Shown: positions 53,680 to 63,062, numbered from the stretch's first letter. The stretch: DNA of 64,000 bases from an uncultured Lachnospiraceae bacterium (GCA_910589265.1 CAJUTQ010000017.1:11906-75905); one strand, 5' to 3'. A program made the numbers and translations. The notes: generated by a model from the sequence alone, not told the origin.

Positions 53680-54048
53680 GTGAACTCACTGCCCCAAATC
53701 TCAGAAGCTGAGTTTAAAGTCATGAAAATTGTATGGAAATACGCTCCAATAAGTACAAATGAAATTACAGATTGCTTGGTTAGAACCACAACCTGGAGTC
53801 CTAAGACAATACAGACATTGATCAAACGATTGGTGACAAAAGGCGTCCTTACTTATGAAAAGAAAAGCAGAGTCTTTGTCTATACGCCATTGATAAGCGA
53901 AGCAGAGTATATAGGGCAGGAAAGCAATACCTTCCTCAACCGTTTTTATAATGGTAATATTACAGCTATGCTGTCTGCCTATATCGACAATAACAAATTG
54001 TCAGATGCTGAAATTGATAAACTCCGCTACCTTCTTTCCCAAAAATAA
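53680..54048 (+). CDS. blaI: BlaI/MecI/CopY-family repressor
   Basis: This 122-aa winged-helix repressor has the family opening ISEAEFKVMKIVWKYAPISTNEI, the recognition region WSPKTIQTLIKRLVTKGVL and a C-terminal dimerisation helix. In classical systems the sensor-protease BlaR1 triggers cleavage of BlaI when beta-lactam is bound. The GTG start follows AGGAGG. The gene is intact, but the blaR1 that follows is ruined, so induction by the usual route may be lost. Paired palindromic operators precede it. Confidence 0.92.
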   Translation: MNSLPQISEAEFKVMKIVWKYAPISTNEITDCLVRTTTWSPKTIQTLIKRLVTKGVLTYEKKSRVFVYTPLISEAEYIGQESNTFLNRFYNGNITAMLSAYIDNNKLSDAEIDKLRYLLSQK

Positions 54049-54059
54049 ATAAGGAGGAA

Positions 54060-54522
54060 ATGAATGTGGCAGAATGTATGATTCGGTTTTTAATCTTCAA
54101 TATTTTTATCAGTATTATTATTGGAATTCTCCTTACCAAGCAGTTACTTAAAAATAACCTGACCAATCGGATGATTACCATTTATGGTATTTATCATCTA
54201 GCTTCTTTCAAAAAAAATAACATAGTACCCTTATATATATTATGATTGCTCTTTTTCTTTCAGGAACTGCCCCGCTCCTGTCCATACAGACTGCTGAAAA
54301 TAACCTCTACTCCTTTTATGAAGCTGATCACAATATTACATCGATTGATCTAAATAATGCTTTTGAGGGATAGAATGGCAGCTTTGTACTATAGAATGCA
54401 GCCCAAGATTATGACAAAGAATATGCCACTCCACGTATCCCCCAGCTTCTGCCTTTAAAATATCAATCGTTCATTCCATGGAATGGGCAAAAGTATAACT
54501 TATGGAATGCTTATCAAGAATA
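54060..54522 (+). pseudogene. blaR1: blaR1/mecR1 relic
   Basis: The first 45 codons (ECMIRFLIFNIFISIIIGIL ... LKNNLTNRMI) look like the first membrane helix of BlaR1. After frameshifts, the downstream frames read as fragments of its class-D-like sensor domain: DLNNAFEG-stop-NGSFVLY, then YATPRIP and IPWNGQKYNLWNAYQE. The M56 protease domain with HExxH and most of the sensor are missing, so a large internal deletion is implied. The relic ends at a stop at about 54522, where the convergent phosphoesterase gene also ends. Confidence 0.65.
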
Positions 54523-55167
54523 AAGAGAAGGCAGCTCCTTATTCTTTTCTGATAAGGTTAAGTTCTCGCCAGAACCTTCTATCCATTTTGAAATAACAGG
54601 TTCATGCGTCACTATAAGATGAAAATTATCACTTTGAATATGATAAAAATCCACTTCTGTCTGCCCTAGCAAGTAATCATCAAATCCAATTACCTCAATA
54701 TTAAATTTTTCAAGAAATACTGTTTCGTTATCCAACACATAAAATCCACAATTATTCATAAATTGTTCATAGATGCGTACTGCGCCACCTCCGTAATCAT
54801 GATTCCCAAATACTGCATACTTTCCAGCTTTTGCCTCTATCTTGCTTAATTCCTCCTGCAAATATTCCATATCCAATAGCTCTTTGTCACGTGCATAATT
54901 ATCAAACAGATCTCCACCGAAAATTACAATATCCCCATCCCGCTCATTGATCATCTCCACAATTCTCTCTACATGATTCCCATCATATATCGTTCCAAAA
55001 TGGGTATCTGTAAAAAATAGTATCCTGCATTTCTCTATGTCCATATTTGTTTCCACTGTTATTTCTTTCATAACTAGCCTTTCTGGTTCCATATATCGGG
55101 AATAGCATACTATGAAAATCATGAATATCCATATAAACATAAATAAATGTATTGGTTTTTTCTTCAT
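54514..55167 (-). CDS. Metallophosphoesterase, C-terminally truncated
   Basis: This 217-aa protein has an N-terminal membrane helix and a calcineurin-like fold with DTHFG (about residue 53), GGDLFDN (about 85) and GNHDYG (about 121). The family normally ends with a GHSHGGQ metal motif after the THEP segment; here THEP is present and the chain then ends ELPSLYS. The last quarter and one metal-binding motif are missing. The break falls at the edge of the blaR1 relic, so a deletion probably fused the two ends. It may be inactive. Confidence 0.82.
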   Translation of the reverse strand: MKKKPIHLFMFIWIFMIFIVCYSRYMEPERLVMKEITVETNMDIEKCRILFFTDTHFGTIYDGNHVERIVEMINERDGDIVIFGGDLFDNYARDKELLDMEYLQEELSKIEAKAGKYAVFGNHDYGGGAVRIYEQFMNNCGFYVLDNETVFLEKFNIEVIGFDDYLLGQTEVDFYHIQSDNFHLIVTHEPVISKWIEGSGENLTLSEKNKELPSLYS

Positions 55168-55195
55168 AAAACTCTCCTTCTTTTGTTACAAAGAG

Positions 55196-56188
55196 TTATT
55201 GGCTATTATAATCCGACACAATGTGAACCGCTATTTCCTTTGCCAGTAAACTGGATACATTCATACCATCTGTCCTTCCAAGCCGCACACAAAAATAGAG
55301 ATTTTTGTCCGCACTCTCTGCAAATCCGGTAAACCATGCATCAACAACCACACCCTCGGCTTTTCCCATTCCCGTTTTTCCATATATCAAAATGTCTGCT
55401 TTGTCCTGCTCTGATACGAACATAACCTTCTTTAATTCATACTGTGTGTTTTCTGAATAATCTGAATTTTCACCAAAAATACGTTCCATTACCTCCACCT
55501 GCTCTTTTGGAGAAACCAATAAAGACGATTCAATCCAAAAGCCTGTTAAAGCTCGATTATTATTGTTTGTATTTAACCGCCCCTCCCAATCAGAAATGTC
55601 GCAATTACCATACTGAAGTTTATCCAATTCCTTTTGCATCATATCTTTCCCAATATCATTTATGACTTGTCTATAATACCATACGCAGGAGGTACGAAAC
55701 GCTTCGCTAAAATCAATATTTCTATTCCAGTCTTCATTCCAGAATATTTCGCCGCTCCAGTTCCTTGTGGAATTCTCTGGCACGATGATTCCATTTTCCA
55801 GAGCAATCAGGGAAGAAATAATCTTAAACGTGGAACATGGCGCTCTTCTGGTCATTGCAAGATCACGATTATATATTGTATACCGCCTATTAGAAGCGTC
55901 ATATAACACTGCTGTTCCATTCAGCCCATCAAAATATTCTGACCAGTCCACATCCACTGTCTCTGGTTCCATTTCCATGTATACGGCAAGATCTTCTGTA
56001 TCTGCCTCTATAGGCTCAATGCCTGGTTTTATTTCCACTTCCTCTTGTTTTTCTTCCTCCAGTTCATCTTTCCCATCTTCTACAGAAAAATTTTTTCCTG
56101 CACCATGATTGTTAAGGCAACCTGTTAAAATAAATGCACATGCAAGTACCAACCATCCCATTTTTAAAAAATTACTCCTCTTTTTCAT
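55196..56188 (-). CDS. Class D beta-lactamase-like lipoprotein
   Basis: This protein of 330 aa is a secreted lipoprotein (lipobox LTGC, Cys at about 24) with an acidic linker and a class D beta-lactamase/BlaR1-sensor-like domain. Active-site motifs are intact: Ser119-x-x-Lys122 in CSTFK, the SxV motif at Ser167 (SCV), and KTG at 270-272, with WFTGFAE after it. It could hydrolyse beta-lactams or act as a penicillin-binding sensor. I chose the ATG at 56188, five bases after GGAGG; the frame continues upstream to 56305 but that part reads as debris of another gene. The blaI gene and operators nearby suggest repression by BlaI. Confidence 0.88.
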   Translation of the reverse strand: MKKRSNFLKMGWLVLACAFILTGCLNNHGAGKNFSVEDGKDELEEEKQEEVEIKPGIEPIEADTEDLAVYMEMEPETVDVDWSEYFDGLNGTAVLYDASNRRYTIYNRDLAMTRRAPCSTFKIISSLIALENGIIVPENSTRNWSGEIFWNEDWNRNIDFSEAFRTSCVWYYRQVINDIGKDMMQKELDKLQYGNCDISDWEGRLNTNNNNRALTGFWIESSLLVSPKEQVEVMERIFGENSDYSENTQYELKKVMFVSEQDKADILIYGKTGMGKAEGVVVDAWFTGFAESADKNLYFCVRLGRTDGMNVSSLLAKEIAVHIVSDYNSQ

Positions 56189-56712
56189 CATTACCTCCAT
56201 TTTTCCTGCTACTTTTCCTTTTTCATTTATCATTGGAATAAAATTTTCATATGTACCGCCCACATGCTCAGCCAATCCATACCAAGCATCATTACGTAAA
56301 GACATTACTCTACCGTCAATTGTTCTCCTGCATTCAATACAATATGAGTTCCTTTATCTTCCATATAAACAGTTTCTGTGGCAGTGTTACGATTTCGTCC
56401 TTACAGTCTTCTATAGCCAATTATGCCGTCATGATTTTATGATACTTGCTGGATACTGAATATTTTACATATTTTTTTCGTAAAGAATGATTCTTGTAGA
56501 CATTTCCATCACAATACCTGATTCAACTATAATAAAAGGACTGTATAGCCAAAAACCATTTTCTGTTATAAGAGTATCCTTATCCTTCGCCATGGCATAC
56601 ATAGGCTGCATATTGGCAAATATGCAAATAATAAAATATACTTACAAAATTCACCATTTTTTTACCCTACTTTTAAGCTTCAATTTGACCTTTGTCTAAA
56701 CACAATTTTAAC
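56189..56712 (-). pseudogene. Decayed secreted-protein remnant between operator and beta-lactamase-like gene
   Basis: Several short minus-strand frames appear to be pieces of one lost gene. A hydrophobic start (about 56657 leftwards) is followed by ENGFWLYSPFIIVESGIVME, then ETVYMEDKGTHIVLNAGE, then RNDAWYGLAEHVGGTYENF and PMINEKGKVAGKMEV up to the beta-lactamase-like start. Stops and frame changes separate them. I do not recognise the family. Confidence 0.45.
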
Positions 56713-56724
56713 ATTTTATACATA

Positions 56725-56736
56725 TTACATTTGTAA
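56725..56736. promoter_or_regulatory. BlaI-type operator 3
   Basis: TTACATTTGTAA differs by one base from the two operators at 53560 and 53649 and has the same flanking AGATT on the plus strand. It lies upstream of the minus-strand unit that contains the beta-lactamase-like gene, so the repressor probably controls both arms. Confidence 0.65.
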
Positions 56737-56973
56737 GATTTTTGCTCAAAAAAATGATATATAAAAACATACCACTAAATATTATACTAGTAAGATTTAT
56801 AAATCAAGTATTCTTTGCGTCTTTTTGTAAAGAATCATCCTTATTTTTCAAAGCTAACAGACTTTCTTTTTTATAGAAACTTATATCTATTCATTTTGCC
56901 TCAAGAGGTTTCAAATATCTGTGGGGAAAGTTCATTTCTAACTTCTACTTCTTACCAGAAGATAGACTGCTAT

Positions 56974-57012
56974 AAAAAAAGGCTTCTGGTCACACTGAAT
57001 GTACCAAAAGCC
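56974..57012 (-). terminator. Terminator after the second chemoreceptor gene
   Basis: Minus-strand arms GGCTTTTGGT and ACCAGAAGCC (one wobble pair) enclose a loop of about 12 bases and are followed by seven T residues. From 56737 to 56973 I see no gene. Confidence 0.8.
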
Positions 57013-57114
57013 TTTCTTTCTATAGTTCTCCCAATTTCTATTTCTGCCCTCTGTATCAATTCGTCCATTTTCATTTCTATGTAAACGTCCTCCTTGATAC
57101 AATTTGATTTTTCC

Positions 57115-59202
57115 CTATACCTTTTGATTATGGAAAGTAAGCTCACCCTCTCTGTATCCAGTAAATCTTTCCACAATCTTTTGGATTGCTAAGGCATTTT
57201 CTTTATTTTGCCCCACAATTTCGTCCAATTCCTTAGAAGTCTTCTTTGTCTGTTCTACTCTCTTTAACATTTCCCCACTATCAACTGTTCCATCTTCAGG
57301 TACGCTCTGGACTTCGTCAATGCGGTTCTTGATATCTAAAATTACTTTTGAAAAAATATTGGAGGAGGTGTCAATGTCCCCAATGATAGACTGAATTTCC
57401 ATAATGGACTGATAGTTATCTTTTGTTGCATTGGAAAAAGAAGCAAATTGTGTTGCCACATCTTCTTGCAAAAATGCGATAATATCATCAAAACATTTTT
57501 CTACTTTACTAATATTCAATTTTGTTTCATTACAAATTGCCTGAATCTCCACAGCCGTTTTCGAAGAACTGCCCGCCAGGCTCCCAATCTCATCCGCTAC
57601 TACGGCAAACCCTCTTCCAGATTCTCCTGCACGTGCTGCCTCAATAGAGGCATTCAAAGCCAGCAAGTTTGTCTGCCTTGTAATTTCCAAAATCTGTTCT
57701 GCCATTTCATCAATATTCATCAAAGATTGCAAACTCCCAAGCGCTTTATTAATTGCCCTTTGGTTCTCTTCAATCTGTAAACTTACATTTTCTATTGACT
57801 CCTTAGCTTCACTTTGCAGATCTGATACTTTTTCCAACAAATTATCACTTTTCTTTGTCCCTTGATGGATTTTACTCTCTACCTTAGACACCACCTCCGT
57901 GATATTTTCCATTTCCTCATCCACATGCTGTACCGCATACGTAATTTCTTCCGTATGACTGGCAAATTGCGTTGTAGCTGCCGCCTGCTCATGCATACAC
58001 TCTAGCAATATCTCTGATGATTCTGTCATTTTGACAGAAGATTGATTCAAGGAAACCGAACATCCATCCAACGTTAATACAATATTTTGAAATGTTGTAT
58101 ACAAAGAATCAAGGGCAGTGGATATTTGCCCAATCTCACTTTTATGGTTTAGATAGAGGGCTAATTGGTTATTTTTCTTTAAGTTTAAATTTTCCAAATT
58201 CATAATGGATTCTTTTACATATTTTAACGGTTTCGTACTGGTACTTATAAAAATCCAAGAAACCATACTGATAATCAATACGGAAAAAATACAAATTGTC
58301 CCCAAAGTCATCATATTTTTCCTAACATTTATATATATATTCGATTCGCTGTCATAGGCAACTACTGCAAACCCATGCTCCCCTATATATTGATAACGAG
58401 CAATGGACTTTCCCATTTTCTCATCCTCATATTCTAAACCGCCTGTTATTCCTTCATTCTGGCCCTTCAATTTGTCAATCACAGATAAAAGCATGGTATC
58501 TTTAATCTCCTTTGCCACATTTGCTTCCTCTGCATCAAATATATACGTGCCATTTTCCACATTAATCATAGAATATTTCATACTTGCATCATTTCCCATA
58601 TGGCTTGCATCCAGGAATTCCTGCAATCCATCTGCAAAGGGCCCCCCGCCCACATATCCCAAAATGCTCTTCCCATCTTCATCAAAAACGGGGCAATACA
58701 TGGACAAAATTAGTTTTTCTGATGCTGGCGATACAATAATCCCCGCATTATACAACCCATTGCTTTGGGATATTGCATCCTGCAAACTCTTTAGCTCTTC
58801 TCCCTGCCTTGTTGTGATTCCTACCACTGACGGATTGGAATGTGCAATAATATGTGTATCCCACTCGCCAATGTAGAGCCCCTCCCAACGGTCAAGCACA
58901 GAATAATAGTCTTTTGTATATGCCTGCACATCCTTTTGTTTTTCTGGATCCGTGGGATTTTTCAATATATCCCTAACTTCTGGCGCTTTGCTGAAAACAG
59001 TCAGCAAAGCCTCCTGGCTTTCTATGTACTGTTTAATAATATTTGTCTGTGCATGCAAGGAAGCATCCATATTCTGTAGTTCTGATCTTTTCATCATACT
59101 AGTCATGCTCTGGCTGGCAGCTACATACAACAGTGTAATACAAACTATAATTACGCCTGCAATCTGCAATGTAATCTTCGTTTTCATTTTTAGATTTTTC
59201 AT
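57115..59202 (-). CDS. Methyl-accepting chemotaxis protein with Cache-type sensor
   Basis: This chemoreceptor of 695 aa has a membrane helix near the N-terminus and an extracytoplasmic region of about 260 residues that looks like a double Cache domain (for example YSVLDRWEGLYIGEW, PVFDEDGKSILGYVGG). A second membrane helix, a HAMP-like linker and a methyl-accepting domain follow, the last with TRQTNLLALNASIEAARAGE and GRGFAVVADEIGSLAG. The ATG at 59202 follows GAGGAG by seven bases. It has its own promoter and terminator. The ligand is unknown; Cache domains often bind amino acids or organic acids. Confidence 0.93.
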   Translation of the reverse strand: MKNLKMKTKITLQIAGVIIVCITLLYVAASQSMTSMMKRSELQNMDASLHAQTNIIKQYIESQEALLTVFSKAPEVRDILKNPTDPEKQKDVQAYTKDYYSVLDRWEGLYIGEWDTHIIAHSNPSVVGITTRQGEELKSLQDAISQSNGLYNAGIIVSPASEKLILSMYCPVFDEDGKSILGYVGGGPFADGLQEFLDASHMGNDASMKYSMINVENGTYIFDAEEANVAKEIKDTMLLSVIDKLKGQNEGITGGLEYEDEKMGKSIARYQYIGEHGFAVVAYDSESNIYINVRKNMMTLGTICIFSVLIISMVSWIFISTSTKPLKYVKESIMNLENLNLKKNNQLALYLNHKSEIGQISTALDSLYTTFQNIVLTLDGCSVSLNQSSVKMTESSEILLECMHEQAAATTQFASHTEEITYAVQHVDEEMENITEVVSKVESKIHQGTKKSDNLLEKVSDLQSEAKESIENVSLQIEENQRAINKALGSLQSLMNIDEMAEQILEITRQTNLLALNASIEAARAGESGRGFAVVADEIGSLAGSSSKTAVEIQAICNETKLNISKVEKCFDDIIAFLQEDVATQFASFSNATKDNYQSIMEIQSIIGDIDTSSNIFSKVILDIKNRIDEVQSVPEDGTVDSGEMLKRVEQTKKTSKELDEIVGQNKENALAIQKIVERFTGYREGELTFHNQKV

Positions 59203-59241
59203 TTTTTTCTCCTCAATCCCCATAGCATTTTTTCATGCCCC

Positions 59242-59270
59242 ATTATACTAAAAAAGCTGCTTTTTTTCAA
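59242..59270 (-). promoter_or_regulatory. Promoter of the second chemoreceptor gene
   Basis: TTGAAA (59265-59270), a 17-base spacer and a perfect TATAAT (59242-59247). The spacer contains a perfect inverted repeat AAAAAAGC-T-GCTTTTTT (about 59250-59266), a possible operator. Confidence 0.75.
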
Positions 59271-59665
59271 GATTATGATATTCCTTCCCACTTCCAAATT
59301 ACGCACATACATTACCCATATCCTCTTTAATCAACATTGTGCTCTACCTTTGTGGTAAAATAATGGCCTTGAAAACATATTACGATTAGTTTGTTGAGCT
59401 AAAAATATAGTCTTAAAGGAAGTTTTGTTTTATGATTCATCTGTTCCATGAAGAAGATGAAACAGCTTATATTATTGAAAACAAGGGGAATTGAGGGAAA
59501 GTAATTAGTCTTGCTGTAGAAGACCATTTACTTTTTATATAGACAAATAATTTGTATATTCAGCCATAAGAGAGTGAAATCTTTTTTCTATTTTCCAAAC
59601 ATATAATAATAAGTCTCCATTTTTTTCCTTTTGTCCCATAGAACCCTGTATCTTTCATGCATTTT
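59271..59665. other. Region with no intact gene
   Basis: About 395 bases. A short plus-strand stretch near 59432 (MIHLFHEEDETAYIIENKG, then stop) may be gene debris. I see no RNA gene. Confidence 0.35.
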
Positions 59666-59890
59666 TTAACCCTTTTTCCGAATAATAAACTTTGCAATCA
59701 TCGCCATTACGAAAACCATAAGCGTAAACAAACCGTATAACAAAATACTTGTGTACCACGGCGCTGATTCCATAGCATACAAAGCAGGATGCGTCTTATA
59801 ATCCCAAAATACGTATATTCCATGACCTAAGAAAATTCCGACAAACGAACCAACAATGATATTTAAAACATGATTCAGCTTCTTTAACAT
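59666..59890 (-). CDS. Small membrane protein of unknown function
   Basis: This 74-aa protein has two hydrophobic helices (about residues 7-29 and 47-70) separated by a short loop WDYKTHPALYAMESAPWY that looks conserved in similar clostridial proteins I recall. GGGAGAT precedes the ATG with good spacing. A perfect inverted repeat ATAAGGGA-T-TCCCTTAT at 59943-59959 lies about 55 bases upstream and may be its control site. Function unknown. Confidence 0.75.
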   Translation of the reverse strand: MLKKLNHVLNIIVGSFVGIFLGHGIYVFWDYKTHPALYAMESAPWYTSILLYGLFTLMVFVMAMIAKFIIRKKG

Positions 59891-60254
59891 GGAAAATATC
59901 TCCCAAAATTTTCATGTTGAAACAGACTTTTCACTACCCACAATAAGGGATTCCCTTATAAATATAGTAAACAGATACCCACTGCATTTCTCTTTCACTT
60001 TATCCGCCAATTTATAATACTTATCACAATATATCATCGTGTTTCTTCCTCTATATATCTTGCATTGCTGACAGCAGCAATCTCAAAGCCACACACAAAA
60101 TATTTTTTAACAATTCCTGTAGTAAGTATCCTTGTATGAAAGGAGCCCCCAACTTCTTAATATTATATAAACTATATTTCCCAGTCTACCAAAACCTGGA
60201 TATGCCATCCATAATCTATTGATCATATGCTTGGAACAGCCTTTATTTAACTAT
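59891..60254. other. Intergenic region with an inverted repeat
   Basis: About 360 bases without a gene I can support. The only clear structure is the 8-base-arm inverted repeat at 59943-59959 upstream of the small membrane protein gene. Confidence 0.4.
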
Positions 60255-60740
60255 TCAATAATCCTCCAGTTTGAATGAATCTTTGGGAACATACTTTATT
60301 AACTCATGAATGTTATATCTATCCTTTATTTCTTCTGGAAGATTCGGATAAAATGTCCTTGAAGCATATTCAAAGACCTTATTTCCCCATAAATTTTCTG
60401 TGGACAGCAGATATCCATAAAAATCTTTATCATAATGGATATGCCATGACAGTTCTTTTATTAGCCGCAGACTCATTAGAATTTCTACACTGGCTACAGA
60501 TTTACATAATATAGCATCATACTCTGCATCTAAAATTAGGCATGCTATTTCGGGTGGCTGCCCATCAATCAATAAGTTAACCCCAATATCCATATAAGAT
60601 TTTACTGGCTCTTCAAAATCGTTTTTTATTGGCAGCTTCTCAATCCCACTATTCTGTAAATGTAAAATTGTCCGCATAAAATAACAAAATATTCTGTCTA
60701 AAACCTTATTGCTATATTTACTTTTCATGCTCTCTTGCAT
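60255..60740 (-). CDS. Protein of unknown function with a MotA-like helical segment
   Basis: This protein of 161 aa is soluble and mostly helical. A segment YMDIGVNLLIDGQPPEIACL resembles the cytoplasmic helix of MotA-type stator proteins (G-x-x-L-x-x-D-G-x-x-P-E-x-x), but no membrane helices are present, so it is not a stator. The ATG at 60740 follows GGAGG by about five bases; the longer open frame to 60845 is unlikely. It follows no operon. The 360 bases upstream (60741-61100) have no clear gene. Function unknown. Confidence 0.65.
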   Translation of the reverse strand: MQESMKSKYSNKVLDRIFCYFMRTILHLQNSGIEKLPIKNDFEEPVKSYMDIGVNLLIDGQPPEIACLILDAEYDAILCKSVASVEILMSLRLIKELSWHIHYDKDFYGYLLSTENLWGNKVFEYASRTFYPNLPEEIKDRYNIHELIKYVPKDSFKLEDY

Positions 60741-61100
60741 ACTACCTCCAATCCTTCTTATCAAACTTCTTCCCTGGGCTGATACTAATAACTGCTTGCT
60801 GCTCTTACATTTCAAGCATGCATAGTATCCTCTTCCTTGACTCAATATTTTTTATGCCTGTTCTATACTACATAGTTCATTTGCCCTTTCAAAAAATCTA
60901 TCGGCAGACACACCCCACTTCCAAACCTAGATGGCACCAAATAGCTATATATTACATGAAATAATCACAAGTCTAATTATTTCCAATACAAGAAATAGAG
61001 ATATCTTCCTGCTTCTCCTGTCTACTTCACAAGGAATATATTCGTGTGAATGTTCATATGCAAGGGTATTACCCTTTTCCCACAAAACTTAAATACAAAC

Positions 61101-61780
61101 TTATAATTTGAATTCTTTTAAAATTGCCGCATATTTTCTATAATTAGCTATTAAAGATTGAAAATCTTTTTGAGCTTCTTTTTCAACAAACTCTACACTT
61201 TCTTTCATTGCATTATCCACATCTTCTATTATTTGTTTAAAAGTACTAATCAGTGTATAATGCATTAGACGTTTTCTATATTGAGAAATATGTATACTTG
61301 AAGTAAATACATATTTCATTTCACATAAGATAGACGACTATTCTCATCTGTCTTTAATCTCCGATAATCCTTCATAATATATAACTGAAATTCAGGGGAA
61401 ATCCAAGTTGCAAATGACATAACAATATCACTATGAGCATATGTTCCTCCAAAGCGTCCAGCTTTTGAGACAATACCAATAACATTCCTTTGTGTAATCC
61501 ACTTTGTGGGTGTCATAACAAAGCGATTTAAACCCGCCTCATTTTTAACCGCCTCGAATTGCACACGATTAAACTCCGAATTATGCAATTCTTCCCATAC
61601 GCCCAAAAACTCTGTCATATTTCTATTTGGCATCCAGTTTTAAATCACAAATCGTGGGGCATCCTCATTTCGATATTTTGCAATATTCGTCAGTGAAATA
61701 AACTCCTTTTCAAAATTTGTAGTATAGATGCCAATATCAATACCTTTTGCATGAATAGTTTCCTTTACAATTTTCGCCAT
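61101..61780 (-). pseudogene. KilA-N domain protein relic
   Basis: Starting at the ATG at 61780 the frame reads MAKIVKETIHAKGIDIGIY and EFISLTNIAKYRNED, the opening of phage-type KilA-N proteins. It hits an in-frame TAA where a Gln is expected before NWM (about 61638), then continues in the same frame with TEFLGVWEELHNSEFN and IGIVSKAGRFGGTYAHSDIVMSFATWISPEF to 61316. The usual C-terminal half is gone. A separate 72-aa frame at 61101-61319, overlapping the stop, is of unknown origin. This is an inactivated gene of phage or mobile-element type. Confidence 0.78.
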
Positions 61781-61836
61781 ACACGCTCACCTCTTCTCCC
61801 ATCATAATTTTTTAAAACATCTTATCTACTTTTCTT

Positions 61837-62127
61837 TTAAGGAATTTCTGCTGAGTAACAATCTTCTTCCCACATTTCTCGATATGCTTCAATATAAAAC
61901 TTAGTACAGCCAGGATATATATACAAATATCTTCTACACACCCTTTTATACAATTCCAATATTTTTTCATCACATACAAAATCCAGTAGATAATCAAGCA
62001 AATACGATAATCCAGCCTCTGACACGGTTCTGCTACATACATCTTCAACCAGCGGCAAATAAACCTCATAGGCTTTTTGATGTATTTCAACTATATGCTC
62101 TGCAATCTGATAAATCCTTTCATCCAT
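61837..62127 (-). CDS. Small conserved hypothetical protein (96 aa)
   Basis: This acidic helical protein (MDERIYQIAEHIVEIHQKAY ... LSYLLDYLLDFVCDEKILELYKRVCRRY) resembles a small hypothetical protein I recall from clostridial mobile regions. The start codon overlaps the stop of the upstream RlmD-tail remnant (TAATG), the coupling seen when such small genes follow that tail. Function unknown. An overlapping frame at 61812-62090 is a shadow. Confidence 0.65.
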   Translation of the reverse strand: MDERIYQIAEHIVEIHQKAYEVYLPLVEDVCSRTVSEAGLSYLLDYLLDFVCDEKILELYKRVCRRYLYIYPGCTKFYIEAYREMWEEDCYSAEIP

Positions 62128-62480
62128 TAAATTACCTCAAAATATTTAAGTGTATCCGTTATCGCTTCTACCTTCTCTTTCAGTGGACGCTTCCTCGGAT
62201 GTTTTCATTCTTCTACCATTTTAGGAGCATCATACATTGTCAATCCCAAAGACCTCTTTACCTCTGCAATATAAGCAGTATGTACCTTAAATCCATATTT
62301 CCTCTCAACATATTCCTGTATCATTTTCTATGTGATTTTCGGTTTTGGCTGGTATTTCTTTGCCCACTCTGCTATTGCATCCAGCGGCACTTTCCCCTTA
62401 CCTTTTCCAAATTCCACTTTTACTTTAATATGGCTATCTGGCGATTTGTGGGACAAAAGTACAATGATTTCAAGGGTTCT
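62127..62480 (-). pseudogene. C-terminal remnant of an RlmD-type 23S rRNA methyltransferase
   Basis: The minus-strand frame reads VLLSHKSPDSHIKVKVEFGKG, KVPLDAIAEWAKKYQPK, KYGFKVHTAYIAEVKRSLGL and finally EAITDTLKYFEVI. I recall this as the C-terminal extension of RlmD/RumA-type m5U methyltransferases in Lachnospiraceae. Two in-frame stops interrupt it and the methyltransferase body is absent. Such detached tails are found where an integrating element has inserted into the gene. Confidence 0.62.
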
Positions 62481-62544
62481 TTTTTTACAACACATGGCAG
62501 TCTAGTTGACATATAAGAAAAATAATATAAAGGAGGTTTGTGCA

Positions 62545-63062
62545 GTGCCACCAAAAGCTAAAGTCACAAAAGATATAATTATTGACGCTGCATTTAATGT
62601 TGCTCGTGAAAAAGGGGTGGAAAATATCAGCGCAAGGACAGTTGCAAAAAAATTGAAAAAAGCTGCTTATGCAAAAGTGGACCGATTTCATACAGAATAT
62701 TTGATGAACGCAAAAAGACCGCAGGAAGGAGCCATGCTTGGAATTGGATTCAACTATATCCACTTTGCGATTGAAGAGCCTCAGCTATTCCGTTTTCTTT
62801 TTCAATCAGGCTTTTCCGCCGAGAACACCTGCTTGAAATGATTAACTCAAAGGAACTTGCTCCTGTCCTTTCTGCCATGCAAGAAGCAATAGAAATGAGC
62901 ATAAAACAGACAAAGAACGTATTTTTAACAATTGCCTTATTTGCTCATGGATATGCAAGTATCATTGCCAACAATTTTTTGGTATACGATGAAGAACTTG
63001 TAGCTTCCCATTTAGAGCAGGCATTTAAAGGCGCAGTATTAGCTGCAAAAGAGAACCCATAA
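62545..63062 (+). pseudogene. TetR-family regulator, internally deleted and frameshifted
   Basis: From the GTG at 62545 (AAAGGAGG upstream) the frame gives DIIIDAAFNVAREKGVENISARTVAKKL, the start of a TetR helix-turn-helix. It then jumps directly to KKAAYAKVDRFHTEYLMN, so about 16 residues with the recognition helix are missing. At about 62825-62838 a frameshift ends the frame, and the rest (EMINSKELAPVLSAMQEAI ... FAHGYASIIANN) continues in another frame to 63062. It cannot bind DNA normally. Confidence 0.78.

Noticed and set aside
55196..56305. Longer 369-aa form of the beta-lactamase-like protein
   Set aside because: The first 39 codons precede the lipoprotein signal peptide and read as debris of another gene; GGAGG fits the start at 56188.
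56970..57176. Short minus-strand ORF after the second chemoreceptor
   Set aside because: It overlaps the end of the chemoreceptor gene and runs into its terminator hairpin.
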